Assembly: GCA_027451885.1 (NCBI GenBank)
Contig: DAIDHX010000053.1
Span: 1 to 48,196, forward strand
DNA from: Planctomycetales bacterium
GTDB taxonomy: Bacteria; Planctomycetota; Planctomycetia; Isosphaerales; Isosphaeraceae
DNA length: 48,196 nt
Direction of reading: 5' to 3'
The first letter of the stretch is position 1. Each line of letters begins with the position of its first letter. The notes beneath the pieces were generated by a model. It had not been told where the DNA came from and made no database searches. It was given only the letters and a program-made list of their open reading frames with translations. A program made the position numbers and the translations under genes. Of this stretch, positions 25,121 to 34,395 are shown piece by piece.

Positions 25121-27838
25121 ATGGCAGATCGGCCGACACTTTACATTCTTGACGCCTACTCGCTGATTTTTCAGGTGTTTCATGCGATACCGGAGATGAC
25201 GGGCCCCGCGGGGCAGCCGACGTCGGCGGTTTTTGGAATCTTCCGCGATATCCTGAATCTCAGGCGCGATCGCAAGCCGGATCTGATCGCCGCGGCGTTC
25301 GACGGCGCGGGGCCGGTCTTCCGCGGCGAGATCGACCCGAGCTACAAGGCCAATCGGACGGCGATGCCCGATGATCTCGTGCCGCAGATTCCCGTGATCA
25401 AGCGGGTGTTTGAGGGCTTTCGGATTCCCGCGCTCACCGTGCCGGGGATGGAGGCGGACGACATCATCGCCACGCTGGCCCGCCGCGCGGAGCGGGAAGG
25501 TTACGACGTTGTCATCCTCACGAACGACAAGGACGCCCGCCAGCTCATCAGCGACCATGTGCGCCTGCTCAACCTGCGCAAGAACGCGCTCATGGGTGCG
25601 GAGGAGCTGGAAAAGGAATGGGGAATTCGGCCTGATCAGGTTGTCGACTTCCTGTCGCTGACGGGGGATTCGGTCGACAACGTGAAGGGTGTGCCGGGGA
25701 TCGGGCCGGGCTATGCCTCGACCTTTCTCAAGGAGTTCGGCACGCTTGACGCCCTGCTCGCCGGGGTGGATCGCGTGAAGGGCAAGAAGAAGCAGGAGAG
25801 TCTGCGCGAGTTCGGCGCGCAGGCCCGGCTGGCGCGCAGGCTGGTGGAGCTGCGCGACGATCTCGACCTCAGCGTGAGCTGGGAAGAGTTCACGACCAAG
25901 GAGCCCGATCGCGAGGCGCTCCTGGCGATCTGCTCGGAGAACGGGTTTCACGGCTTTCGCAAGGAGCTGGCTGGGGCCGAGGCGGGTGCGTCGGCGGCGG
26001 CCCTGGCTCCCCGCGCCGATTGGAAGGCGGACTATCACCTCGTCGACACCAGGGAGCGGTTCGCCGCGTTTCTCGCCGCGCTCAAACAGCAGCCGAGCTT
26101 TGGCTTCGATACCGAGACGACCGGGCTGGACCCGCTCCGCGACCAGTTGGTCGGCCTTTCCTTCGCGTGGATCGAAGGGGAAGCCTATTATCTGCCGGTG
26201 CGGGGGCCCGCCGGCTCGAGCGTGCTCGAAGAACGCGCCACGCTCGACGCCCTGGCGCCCATCCTGGCCGATCCAGAATCCGAAAAAATCGGCCAGAACT
26301 GCAAGTTTGACATCCTCGTCTTACGCCGGCAGGGGCTCACGATCGGCGGGCCGATCACCGACACGATGCTGCTTTCCTACCTGCTCGAAAGCGGAGAGCG
26401 CAACCACAATCTCGACCAGCTTTCCGAGCGGTTCCTCAATCACCAGATGATCCCGATCACCGACCTGATCGGCAAAGGCAAAGCGCAGATCACCTTCGAC
26501 CAGGCGCCGCTCGACAAGGCCGCGGAATACGCCGCGGAGGACGCGGACGCCGCCTGGCGGCTAGGCCGGATTCTGGGCGATCGCGTGCGTTCCGAAGGGC
26601 TCTGGGATCTCTACGCGCAGGTCGAGCGCCCGCTCATCGGCGTGCTGGCGCGAATGGAAGAAGCGGGGATCAAGGTCGATGTGCCCTTGCTCGAGACGCT
26701 CTCGCGCGACTTCGCGGGGAAGCTCGAGCAGCTCGAGGCCGAGACCTACCGCATCGCCGGCCGCGCGTTCAACATGGGCTCGCCGCAGCAGCTCAGGCAA
26801 ATCCTCTTTGAGGAGCTCAAGCTGCCTGCGCGGGAAAAAACGCCCGGCGGCGAATGGAGCACCTCCCAGGAAGTGCTCGAGGAGCTCGCGGCCACGCATC
26901 CCTTGCCCGAGCTGATTCTCAAGCATCGCCAGTTTTCCAAGCTCAAGAACACCTATCTCGACTCCTTGCCGAAGCTGGTGCACGCGGACGGGCGGATCCA
27001 CGCCTCGTTCAATCAGAGCGTGGCCGCAACCGGCCGCCTGAGCTCGAGCGACCCCAACCTGCAGAATATCCCGGTGCGCACCGACGAGGGGAAGCAGATT
27101 CGCCAGGCGTTCATTGCCGGCGCGCCGGGCTGGAGCTTGCTCACGGCCGATTATTCGCAGGTTGAGCTGCGGATTCTGGCCCATTTTTCCGAAGATCCCG
27201 CGCTTTTGCAGGCGTTCGAGCAGGATCGCGACATTCATCGAACCGTTGCCGCGCGGGTCTTTCACGTGCCGGAGGACGCGGTTGACGAGGGGATGCGCAG
27301 AGCCGCCAAGACCGTCAACTTCGGCGTGATTTACGGTTTAAGCGCGTTTGGATTGGCGAGCCGGCTGGGGATTCCGCAGATCGAGGCCGCGGCGTTCATC
27401 GAGGCGTATTTCAAGGAATACGCCGGGGTGGATCGCTTCATCACCCAGACGCTCGAGGAGGCGAAGGCGGCGGGGCGTGTGGAGACGATCCTGGGCCGGC
27501 GCCGCCCCATCCTGGGCATCAAGGCGACCACGGGGCGGGTGCGAAATCTGGCCGAGCGGACCGCGATCAACACCGTGATTCAAGGCTCGGCCGCGGATCT
27601 CATCAAGCGCGCGATGATCAACCTGGATGAGCTGCTCGCCGCGCGCGGGTTCCAGGCGCGGATGTTGCTTCAGATTCACGACGAGCTTGTTCTCGAAGCC
27701 CCCGCGGCCGAAATCCCCGCCCTTGCCGCCCTTGTCCGCCAGGCGATGACGACCGCGCTCGAGCTCAAAACGCCGCTCAAGGTCGATCTCGCGTTTGGAC
27801 CCAACTGGCTTGACGTGGAGGCCATCGATCCTACGTAA
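25121..27838 (+). CDS. polA: DNA polymerase I
   Basis: The 905-residue enzyme fills gaps and removes primers in replication and repair. It has three domains. The 5'-3' exonuclease (about 1-290) shows AAFDGAGPVFRGEIDPSYKA, GMEADDIIATLARRAE and SLTGDSVDNVKGVPGIGPG. The 3'-5' exonuclease (about 310-490) keeps all motifs: FDTETTGLDPL (D330, E332), GQNCKFDILVL and AEYAAEDADAAW, so proofreading should be active. The polymerase (about 500-905) has TGRLSSSDPNLQNIPVRTDE, LLTADYSQVELRILAHFS, RRAAKTVNFGVIYGLSAFGL and LLQIHDELVLEAP. The ATG at 25121 follows GGGAGGCGGGAAGG. An upstream in-frame start at 25073 is not needed. No frameshift or insertion is present. Confidence 0.97.
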   Translation: MADRPTLYILDAYSLIFQVFHAIPEMTGPAGQPTSAVFGIFRDILNLRRDRKPDLIAAAFDGAGPVFRGEIDPSYKANRTAMPDDLVPQIPVIKRVFEGFRIPALTVPGMEADDIIATLARRAEREGYDVVILTNDKDARQLISDHVRLLNLRKNALMGAEELEKEWGIRPDQVVDFLSLTGDSVDNVKGVPGIGPGYASTFLKEFGTLDALLAGVDRVKGKKKQESLREFGAQARLARRLVELRDDLDLSVSWEEFTTKEPDREALLAICSENGFHGFRKELAGAEAGASAAALAPRADWKADYHLVDTRERFAAFLAALKQQPSFGFDTETTGLDPLRDQLVGLSFAWIEGEAYYLPVRGPAGSSVLEERATLDALAPILADPESEKIGQNCKFDILVLRRQGLTIGGPITDTMLLSYLLESGERNHNLDQLSERFLNHQMIPITDLIGKGKAQITFDQAPLDKAAEYAAEDADAAWRLGRILGDRVRSEGLWDLYAQVERPLIGVLARMEEAGIKVDVPLLETLSRDFAGKLEQLEAETYRIAGRAFNMGSPQQLRQILFEELKLPAREKTPGGEWSTSQEVLEELAATHPLPELILKHRQFSKLKNTYLDSLPKLVHADGRIHASFNQSVAATGRLSSSDPNLQNIPVRTDEGKQIRQAFIAGAPGWSLLTADYSQVELRILAHFSEDPALLQAFEQDRDIHRTVAARVFHVPEDAVDEGMRRAAKTVNFGVIYGLSAFGLASRLGIPQIEAAAFIEAYFKEYAGVDRFITQTLEEAKAAGRVETILGRRRPILGIKATTGRVRNLAERTAINTVIQGSAADLIKRAMINLDELLAARGFQARMLLQIHDELVLEAPAAEIPALAALVRQAMTTALELKTPLKVDLAFGPNWLDVEAIDPT

Positions 27839-28320
27839 TTAAAAGAGTCGCCCGGAGGCGGCAGGTCCGTGAAGGACGCGGGCACGGTGGAATCAGAAGA
27901 TTTAACGGAGATTCAACAGGAGTGCCCATTGCGAAATCACGTTCGGTCTCGTATAACTTTGAGAGCGAACAACGAGATTCGCGTCTCTTGACGAATAACC
28001 CTTCAATCGCCGAACCCCTCTCTTGCGGCCCTCCTCTGCCTTGAAGTGCCCTGGAAGAGCAAGCTCGGCGGCCCGACTACCAGGACCCACCCGCTCTATT
28101 CAATCCGACACGCCTGCGAGCCGTGTCTTGAATCCACGAAGCTCGCTGTTGCCGGTTCCTGTCGACGCGCGTTCGGCGGGAATCGTACGAGAGTGACCGT
28201 GACCGAGTCCCCGGCTGTGCGTTGTGTGCGAGACGCGCACGATCGGCGGAATCACGCCACGAGCACCTGAGGGTCGCCCTGGTCGTGGGCGGCCAGTCCT
28301 ATTCAGGAATCCTTTGGTCG
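27839..28320. other. 482-base intergenic region upstream of coaE
   Basis: Between polA and coaE there is no supported gene. A promoter-like element lies at 27929-27957. Short open frames on both strands lack homology and ribosome binding sites. I see no terminator with a T-run after polA. The stretch may hold a long leader of the coaE-rho-ribH transcript. Confidence 0.4.
27929..27957 (+). promoter_or_regulatory. Sigma-70-like promoter candidate upstream of coaE-rho-ribH
   Basis: TTGCGA (27929-27934) and TATAAC (27952-27957) are separated by 17 bases, the optimal spacing, in an otherwise GC-rich setting. Transcription from here would have an untranslated leader of about 355 bases before coaE. 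This is a pattern match only. Confidence 0.35.
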
Positions 28321-29019
28321 ATGACCTTGTGTAACGTTTCGACAAATACTCTTCCCCGCGCCAGCTTCAAGCATGGCGATATTGCCGTGGTCGGCCTGAT
28401 TGGCGCGATCGGATCGGGCAAGAGCGAGGCTGCGCGGATTCTGGCGGAGCGTGGCGCGTGTGTGATCGACGCCGACGCCGTGGGGCATGAGGTGCTGGCG
28501 GATCGGGCCGTTCGGGCGCGCCTGCTCGAGCGGTTTGGCAGCGGCATTTTGGCCGAGAGGGATGCGCGCCCTGCCGCGGGTGGGGCGGCTGAGCCGGTGA
28601 TTGATCGCCGCCGCCTGGGCAAGTTGGTTTTCGCGGATTCAGAAGCGCTTCGAGACCTCGAGGCGGTGGTTCATCCGCGGATGCGCGCACGCTTCGAGGC
28701 GGCGATTTTGGATTACGCGCACGCGGCCGCGAGCGGGCTGGTGGTGCTCGACGCGGCGGTGTTGCTTGAGGCCGGCTGGGACGATCTGTGCGACGTGATC
28801 GTGTATCTCGACGCGTCTCCTTCGGTTCGGCTCAAGCGTGTGCAGACGTCACGAGGCTGGACGGCTGAGATGCTGGAGGCGCGCGAGCGTGCCCAGCTTC
28901 CACTTGAATCCAAGAAGGGCCGCGCGGATCTGGTGGTCCGCAACGACGGCGATCGGCATGCGCTTGCGCAGGCGCTTGAGGAGCTCGATCGCTTGCTGGG
29001 CCGCGCCGGGGTGGCGTGA
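28321..29019 (+). CDS. coaE: Dephospho-CoA kinase
   Basis: This enzyme phosphorylates dephospho-CoA, the last step of coenzyme A synthesis. The 232-residue product has a P-loop, GLIGAIGSGKSEAAR, an early CVIDADAVGHEVL motif that contains the conserved catalytic Asp, the DRRRLGKLVFAD segment, a VVHPRMR block, and VLDAAVLLEAGWDDLCDVIV, which corresponds to the lid and CoA-binding region of the family. The insert DARPAAGGAAEP in the middle is slightly longer than usual. ATG at 28321 leaves about 20 residues before the first strand, somewhat longer than in relatives, and no strong ribosome binding site is seen, so the start is tentative. It precedes rho by about 85 bases on the same strand. Confidence 0.92.
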   Translation: MTLCNVSTNTLPRASFKHGDIAVVGLIGAIGSGKSEAARILAERGACVIDADAVGHEVLADRAVRARLLERFGSGILAERDARPAAGGAAEPVIDRRRLGKLVFADSEALRDLEAVVHPRMRARFEAAILDYAHAAASGLVVLDAAVLLEAGWDDLCDVIVYLDASPSVRLKRVQTSRGWTAEMLEARERAQLPLESKKGRADLVVRNDGDRHALAQALEELDRLLGRAGVA

Positions 29020-29103
29020 GCCGGCGGCCGTTTTACGTGCTGGCAACTGGTTGAATCAACGAATCAAACCGACCCTGTTCTATCCGAGGAGATGAGGACC
29101 CCC

Positions 29104-31050
29104 ATGGCCAACGAGACGCGTCCCCGCAGGGAGACTTCGGGTACGTCGCGGATACGCAAGACGAGCGCGGCCTCGACGCCCGCGGCGGCTGATACCCCCC
29201 TGCCTGGTTTCGGCCCCGCCGAGTCTGCCCCCGCTCCTGTCGAAGCGGTTCGTGAGCAGTACCGCGAAGGCCCGGCCGATCGCGAGCCGATCCGGTTCAT
29301 CCGTGAGCGGCCGGAGCGAGAGGCAGCGCGGGAGCGCGAAACGCCCGCGCGAGAAACGCCTGCGCGGGAGCCGAGCGCGCGCGAAGTCGCGGCGCGCGAG
29401 CCCCGTGGCGAGGCTGCGCGTGAGAAGGACGCAGCGCCCAGCCGCGAGCGTGAGCCGGGCCTGAGCGTGCGTGAGCGGATCAGCCGGGAGCGAGGCGAGC
29501 GTGATTCCGCCGCGGCCGACGGCGCGGGTTACGGCCGCGCGGAACGCGAGCCCGCCGCGCGTGAGCCCCTGCCCCGCGGACGCGACTACGACGCCCAGCC
29601 GGGATACCGCGAGCGCGACGGCGGCGGATACCCCGCACGCGATCGCGGCGATTATCCCCCGCTCGCGCGCCCGGAACGCCCCGCGCCCGCCAACCAGGGC
29701 GAAACGCCCGGCGAATTCCCCGACGAGGATGAAGATCTCTTCGGCGACGCAGCGCTCCACGACCGCTACGAAGACATCAAACGCGGCGAGATCCATCTCA
29801 CCGAGCTGCAAAAGATGAGCATGCCCCAGCTCATCCGCACCGCCAAGACCGAAGGCATCGCCGACTACATGGGGCTCAAGAAGCAGGATCTGATCTTCAA
29901 GATCCTCAAGGAGCGGGTCAAGCAAAACGGCCTCATGTACGGCGAGGGGACGCTCGAGGTCCTGCCCGACGGCTTCGGCTTTCTGCGCAGCCCCGATTAC
30001 AACTACCTCCCCTGCCCGGACGACATCTACGTCTCGCCCAGCCAGATCCGCCGCTTCGGTCTCAAGACCGGCGCGATCGTCTCGGGCCAGATTCGCCCGC
30101 CCAAGGAAAACGAGCGCTATTTCGCGCTCTTGCGGGTGGAGGCAATCAATTTCGAAGATCCCGACAAGCTCTCCGAGAAGGTCGGCTTCGACGATCTCAC
30201 CCCCTTGCATCCTCAGGGCCGCATCCGGCTCGAGACCACGGCCGATGAGATCAACATGCGCGTCGTTGACCTGGTCACGCCCATCGGCTTCGGCCAGCGT
30301 GGGCTGATCGTCGCGCCGCCACGCACCGGCAAGACGATCCTGCTCCAGAAGATCGCCAACAGCGTGCTGACCAACCATCCCGAGGCGTACGTCATCGTTC
30401 TCCTGATCGACGAGCGGCCGGAGGAAGTGACCGACATGGAGCGCTCGGTCAAGGGAGCGAATACCGAGGTCATTAGCTCGACCTTCGATGAGCCCGCCTC
30501 GCGGCATATCCAGGTCGCGGAGATGGTCATCGAGAAGGCCAAGCGAATGGTGGAGTACGGCCGCGACGTGGTGATCTTGCTGGACTCGATCACCCGGCTG
30601 GCGCGGGCGTATAACACCGAGGCGCCCCACTCCGGCAAGATCCTCACCGGCGGCATCGACGCCTCGGCGCTGCAAAAGCCCAAGCGTTTCTTCGGTGCGG
30701 CCCGGAAGATCGAAGAAGCCGGCTCGCTCACGATCCTCGCCACCGCGCTTGTCGACACCGGCAGCCGCATGGACGACGTGATCTTCGAGGAGTTCAAGGG
30801 CACCGGCAACATGGAGCTCCATCTCGACCGCAAGCTGGTCGACAAGCGGGTCTGGCCGGCGATCGACGTCAATCGCTCGGGCACCCGCCGCGAGGAGCTG
30901 CTCATGGATCCCGACGAGCTGCGCAGGGTCTGGATCCTCCGCCGGGTTCTGAACGACATGAACCCGATCGAGGCCATGGAGCTGCTCACCGGCCGCATGC
31001 GCAAGGCCAAGACGAACGGCGAGTTCCTCATGAGCATGAATCTCTCCTGA
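29104..31050 (+). CDS. rho: Transcription termination factor Rho with long Arg/Glu-rich N-terminal extension
   Basis: The 648-residue protein ends with a normal Rho of about 415 residues: the Rho-N helical part ([18 protein letters not shown]), the cold-shock-like RNA-binding domain with [18 protein letters not shown], then the ATPase with [12 protein letters not shown] (Walker A, about 404-411), [14 protein letters not shown] and [16 protein letters not shown] (Walker B), [20 protein letters not shown] (Q-loop) and [14 protein letters not shown] (R-loop). The first 220 residues are disordered and built of short RE-rich phrases such as [20 protein letters not shown]. Such inserts occur in Rho of actinobacteria, Bacteroidetes and planctomycetes and can widen RNA contacts or promote condensates. 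I chose ATG at 29104, six bases after GAGG, over ATG at 29092, which abuts GAGGAG. ribH follows after 10 bases. Confidence 0.95.
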   Translation: MANETRPRRETSGTSRIRKTSAASTPAAADTPLPGFGPAESAPAPVEAVREQYREGPADREPIRFIRERPEREAARERETPARETPAREPSAREVAAREPRGEAAREKDAAPSREREPGLSVRERISRERGERDSAAADGAGYGRAEREPAAREPLPRGRDYDAQPGYRERDGGGYPARDRGDYPPLARPERPAPANQGETPGEFPDEDEDLFGDAALHDRYEDIKRGEIHLTELQKMSMPQLIRTAKTEGIADYMGLKKQDLIFKILKERVKQNGLMYGEGTLEVLPDGFGFLRSPDYNYLPCPDDIYVSPSQIRRFGLKTGAIVSGQIRPPKENERYFALLRVEAINFEDPDKLSEKVGFDDLTPLHPQGRIRLETTADEINMRVVDLVTPIGFGQRGLIVAPPRTGKTILLQKIANSVLTNHPEAYVIVLLIDERPEEVTDMERSVKGANTEVISSTFDEPASRHIQVAEMVIEKAKRMVEYGRDVVILLDSITRLARAYNTEAPHSGKILTGGIDASALQKPKRFFGAARKIEEAGSLTILATALVDTGSRMDDVIFEEFKGTGNMELHLDRKLVDKRVWPAIDVNRSGTRREELLMDPDELRRVWILRRVLNDMNPIEAMELLTGRMRKAKTNGEFLMSMNLS

Positions 31051-31060
31051 GGATCCGGCC

Positions 31061-31525
31061 ATGGCAGTCTTTCGTGGTGCTCATTCGACCCCGGCGGGCC
31101 GGTTCGCGATCGTGGTGGGGCATTTCAACGCCCTCATCTGCGAGTCGCTCCTGGCCGGCTGCCGGGAAACGCTTGCCAGCCACGGCGTTCCGGGCGATCG
31201 TGTCGACGTCGCCTGGGCGCCGGGATCGTTCGAGATCCCGCTCGTGGCGCGCAAATTCGCCCATTCCGGGCACTATGCGGCGGTCATCTGTCTGGGCTGC
31301 GTGATCCGGGGCGAAACGCCTCACTTCGATCACGTGGCCGGCCAGGCCGCGTCAGGCATCATGCAAACCAGCCTGGCGACGGGGGTGCCGGTCATCTTCG
31401 GCATCCTCACAACCGACACGGTCGAGCAAGCCTTGAACCGCGCTGGGCTCAAGGGCGGCAACAAGGGAAGCGACGCCGCGCTCGCCGCCATCGAGATGGT
31501 CAACCTGCTGGGAAGCATTGCCTAG
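31061..31525 (+). CDS. ribH: 6,7-dimethyl-8-ribityllumazine synthase
   Basis: This enzyme makes the lumazine precursor of riboflavin. The 154-residue product has the family blocks [20 protein letters not shown], the substrate-binding [36 protein letters not shown] (with the catalytic His in the HFDH region), [19 protein letters not shown] and [20 protein letters not shown]. All catalytic and phosphate-binding segments look intact and the length is standard for subunits forming a 60-mer or pentamer. It starts 10 bases after the rho stop with GAGG upstream, so it is almost certainly co-transcribed with rho; a functional link between the two is not known to me. Confidence 0.96.
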   Translation: MAVFRGAHSTPAGRFAIVVGHFNALICESLLAGCRETLASHGVPGDRVDVAWAPGSFEIPLVARKFAHSGHYAAVICLGCVIRGETPHFDHVAGQAASGIMQTSLATGVPVIFGILTTDTVEQALNRAGLKGGNKGSDAALAAIEMVNLLGSIA

Positions 31526-31549
31526 CCGCGCTCCAGGGATCGCAATCGC

Positions 31550-32257
31550 ATGGCCGCCGAGACCCTCCTGCCTCCCAGCTTCTGGTTCAAGCTCGCGCTT
31601 GAGTCGCCGCGGGTCGATTCCATGCCCGGGGCCAAAGGCGGGCCCTTGCTTAACCTCCCAGAACGATCCCGCTTGCCTGATTTTGCCCTGCTTGCGGGGT
31701 CGCCGTCCTGGGTGACCGTCGCGACGGGATGGAATGCCGGCGGCCTGGGGATTTGCTTCGAGGCCAGAAACCCAGTCCCGGCCGAGGGCAAGCCGGCTCG
31801 ATCGGGCGCTGGCCGTGGCTCAGCGCCTGCCCTTGGTGAGTCGCAGCGCCTGTCGATCGCCACGGTCGATCTGTGGGTCGACACGCGCGATACGCGGACG
31901 ATCAGCCGGGCGTCGCGATTTTGCCATTACTTTCGCGCGGAGATCAGATCGAACACCTCGGGAAGCGTGGGGGTGCAACTGGATCAGCAGCCAATCCCTC
32001 GCGCCACGGCGGAAGCGCCCATGGGTCGAGAAGCGGACCGGCTCGTCCGTGCCGATCGTTCCGCAACCGGATGGCGGCTCGAGCTGTTCTTCAAGTCCGC
32101 CGCGCTCAACGGTTTCGATCCCGATACGAATCGGCGGCTCGGGCTTTCCTACCGGGTTCACGAGGTCGCACGCGGCGACGCCTGGATGGGCGTTGGCGAC
32201 GATTTTCAGCTCCCCGTGAACCCAGGCCTCTGGTCCACGCTCGTGCTCGTCGATTAA
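31550..32257 (+). CDS. Hypothetical protein with possible DOMON/CBM9-like beta-sandwich
   Basis: The 235-residue protein starts MAAETLLPPSFWFKLALES. The central part (ATVDLWVDTRDTRTISRASR followed by FCHYFRAEI) and the C-terminal GWRLELFFKSAALNGFDPDT plus RRLGLSYRVHEV resemble the CBM9/DOMON-like beta-sandwich found as a stand-alone protein in planctomycetes. No signal peptide is visible and no catalytic motif is present. It begins 24 bases after ribH on the same strand, so it may be the last gene of the coaE-rho-ribH transcript. It converges on the metallopeptidase gene with a gap of only 18 bases. The family call is tentative; ligand and role are unknown. Confidence 0.65.
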   Translation: MAAETLLPPSFWFKLALESPRVDSMPGAKGGPLLNLPERSRLPDFALLAGSPSWVTVATGWNAGGLGICFEARNPVPAEGKPARSGAGRGSAPALGESQRLSIATVDLWVDTRDTRTISRASRFCHYFRAEIRSNTSGSVGVQLDQQPIPRATAEAPMGREADRLVRADRSATGWRLELFFKSAALNGFDPDTNRRLGLSYRVHEVARGDAWMGVGDDFQLPVNPGLWSTLVLVD

Positions 32258-32275
32258 GTCACACGAGGTACGCGA

Positions 32276-33127
32276 CTAGCGCTGAAAGGTGGCGCCTGGC
32301 TCCGCACGCTCGATCCGTGCGCTCGGCGTCGCGCGGGGCTGCCTGGTCTGAGCCAGCGCGACAGCGCGGTGATCGGCGGCGTCGCCCACCTTGCGCCAGG
32401 AAAGCCACGCACGCTCCAGCTCGCGCACATTGGCCAGGCTGTAATGCCGCAGCGTGGCTGTGTCCCAGTTCTCGCTCTGGGCGTCGCGGATGAATTCCAG
32501 GAACCTGGGTCTGCCGCCAATCTCGATCAGGAAGCGAGAAATTGAGTATCCCTGGCCGTAAAACCCAATCAAATCCCTGGGATATTCTTCCATTGCGAAG
32601 AGTTGAGCCAGGGCGAAGGCCCCGCGCCTTTCGAAGAGCTCATCGACAATGCGGTCGTGGCGGGCGAGCTCGCGCTCATCCTCGCTCAAAAGCGATGCGC
32701 CTTCGTCGGCCCAGCGCGGCATGGGGCCGCCCAGGTAATGAGCGAAGATGGTGTGAGTCACCTCGTGCGGGATCGCTGAGGCCAGAATGCGTTCCAGCCG
32801 GCCCTCCACCTGCATGGTCTGATCGGTCACCTTGCCGCGATGGAATCCGAACGAGGTCAATCCGCCTGCCTCGCCGCCCGTCAGCTTGACGCGGATGGGG
32901 CACGGTCGAGGCCAGTCCGGCAGCGTGTGGCCAAGCCATGCCAGGGCGATTTGCTTGCGGCATTCCTCGGCCCGTCTGGCAACCTGTTCGGCAACCTGGG
33001 TCGAGGAGGCGTCGACAGTGAAGTTGGTCGTTCTGGCGGAAGCCCCCATCAGCAGAGGCAAGCAGGCAAGGACGGCCAGAGAAAGGTTGAGCGGCAGGCG
33101 CGCGGATCGGCCTTGGATTGCATCCAT
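32276..33127 (-). CDS. Exported HExxH peptidase-like protein (peptidase MA-like)
   Basis: The 283-residue product begins with a signal peptide (basic start, then LPLNLSLAVLACLPLLMGASA). The centre has IPHEVTHTIFAHYLGGPMPR followed by WADEGASLLSEDERE: HEVTH near residue 122 gives two zinc ligands and the downstream WADEG Glu the third, the gluzincin arrangement of peptidase-MA-like proteins. The C-terminal part, FYGQGYSISRFLIEIGGRPRF, is the family's usual helical bundle. ATG at 33127 has GGGAG about ten bases upstream; an in-frame ATG at 33142 is an alternative. It is a periplasmic or secreted zinc protease candidate whose substrate is unknown. It is alone on its strand between two convergent and divergent neighbours. 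Confidence 0.78.
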   Translation of the reverse strand: MDAIQGRSARLPLNLSLAVLACLPLLMGASARTTNFTVDASSTQVAEQVARRAEECRKQIALAWLGHTLPDWPRPCPIRVKLTGGEAGGLTSFGFHRGKVTDQTMQVEGRLERILASAIPHEVTHTIFAHYLGGPMPRWADEGASLLSEDERELARHDRIVDELFERRGAFALAQLFAMEEYPRDLIGFYGQGYSISRFLIEIGGRPRFLEFIRDAQSENWDTATLRHYSLANVRELERAWLSWRKVGDAADHRAVALAQTRQPRATPSARIERAEPGATFQR

Positions 33128-33490
33128 GCTTGTTTCTCCCATGTCCCTGGGTACGTCCGTGTCAGGCGGGGAAACTTTAGCAAATCTTCCGGCCTGTGTC
33201 TGCCTGATTCGGCGCGGGTGGGTGAGGGCGCGAACTTGAATGGTTTTGCGGGTTGGAGCGTGGGAATCGACTGGATGTTGAGCTTCTTGCACGTGCTCGC
33301 TTGATCTTTGGAATAGGTTGATGGGCTCGATGGGTTCTGGCCGATTCAGTAGGTTGGCTGGACCAGGGGCTGGGCTTATTGGGCGTACCTCCGTGGTGAT
33401 TGCAACTTCTCCCGGATCTCGGGTCGGTGATCCAGTGGATCGCGGCGCCCGCCGCGGATCGACGGTGGACCGCGTGGAGGAGGAGTTCCC
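33128..33490. other. Intergenic region between divergent genes
   Basis: About 360 bases separate the minus-strand peptidase gene from the small plus-strand gene. Open frames that cross it are extensions of neighbouring genes without homology. I see no RNA gene or repeat; promoters for both neighbours are expected here. Confidence 0.4.
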
Positions 33491-33715
33491 ATGGCGACCG
33501 CACGACTTCGCGTCTTCCCTCATCCTGAGGAAGATCAGGAAGATTGTCTGACCCCCTCCATGACCATTCGCCTGAGCGAGCTTTATCCTCTTCTCGCCCA
33601 GGCGTACCGAGACAATTACGTCTGGCTCCGCGACTTCGAGAACGACGAGCTGCTCGTCTCGAACGACCTGTACGAGGTGGTGCGGGCCTTTTCCAACTGC
33701 CGTCCGTCGGCCTGA
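33491..33715 (+). CDS. Small conserved-looking protein of unknown function
   Basis: The 74-residue product starts MATARLRVFPHPEEDQEDCL and ends VVRAFSNCRPSA. Translation is supported by a strong GGAGGAG site seven bases before ATG 33491. The middle (RLSELYPLLAQAYRDNYVWL followed by RDFENDELLVSNDLYEVV) is predicted to be helical with a short strand pair. No signal peptide, membrane span or metal cluster is present. I do not recognise the family. An in-frame ATG at 33560 (MTIRLSEL) could give a shorter form of 51 residues. It precedes the STAS gene by 100 bases on the same strand, so the two may be linked. Confidence 0.6.
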   Translation: MATARLRVFPHPEEDQEDCLTPSMTIRLSELYPLLAQAYRDNYVWLRDFENDELLVSNDLYEVVRAFSNCRPSA

Positions 33716-33814
33716 AACATCCGCGCTTCTCTTGTTTAACAAACACGAAGCCTCTAGGATGACCCCAGAGCCATTTCACGATTCACCGAGTTTGAGCTCG
33801 AGTGCGATCACCAG

Positions 33815-34207
33815 GTGGAAGCGATGGGTTTGTCGGATTCCCAGTCGGGTGACGAGGCGTTTTTGATCGAGCGCAGGGGCGACCTTACGGTCGTGACGGC
33901 AACCCCTGCGCTTGAGCAGATCGACTTCGGGCTCGAGGAGGCTGTTGCCGAGCTCATCCTGAAGCCGATCACCTTGCAAGAAAACCCGCTCGTCATCATC
34001 GATCTGAGCGAGGTGAACAATTTTGGCTCGATGTTCCTCGCCCTGCTGATCCGTTGCTGGAAAATGGCGGTTTCGCGCGGGGGCACGATGGCCATCTCGG
34101 GTGTGAACGAGCAAACGCGCGAGCTTCTGCGCGTGACAGCGCTTGACATGGTCTGGCCGCTTTACGCCTCGAAGCGAGAGGCGATGGACGCTCTCGAGCT
34201 CGATTGA
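33815..34207 (+). CDS. STAS-domain protein, anti-sigma factor antagonist type
   Basis: The 130-residue product, after a short N-terminal tail, is a single STAS domain: GDLTVVTATPALEQIDFGLE, then NPLVIIDLSEVNNFGSMFLA, LLIRCWKMAVSRGGTMAISG and VNEQTRELLRVTALDMVWPL. This is the SpoIIAA/RsbV-like order of strands and helices. The phosphorylatable Ser/Thr position after the DLS strand reads NNFGSM, so Ser is present in the correct loop although the usual DSSG context is altered. Such proteins act in partner-switching control of sigma factors. No anti-sigma kinase or sigma factor lies in the window, so the partner is unknown. ATG at 33815 is followed by a second possible start, ATG 33824. Confidence 0.85.
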   Translation: MEAMGLSDSQSGDEAFLIERRGDLTVVTATPALEQIDFGLEEAVAELILKPITLQENPLVIIDLSEVNNFGSMFLALLIRCWKMAVSRGGTMAISGVNEQTRELLRVTALDMVWPLYASKREAMDALELD

Positions 34208-34395
34208 CCCGGGTGCAACGGTGCGCTCGCGCGCTGTGCGGGCGGGCGAACAGGCGCGATCCCGGAGCATCCTTGCTCACAGCCGTTGACAGCCCGCCGA
34301 CCCCGTCCCATGATGATCAAAAGAAGCGGGCGCGGCAGGCTGATACGGCACGGAGTTCCGCCGCGCACACGCGGCTTGGTGGTTTGGGAGCCGCA

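Noticed and set aside
29080-31062. 660-codon minus-strand open frame
   Set aside because: Antisense of rho, with the typical shadow composition of the codon-biased sense gene.
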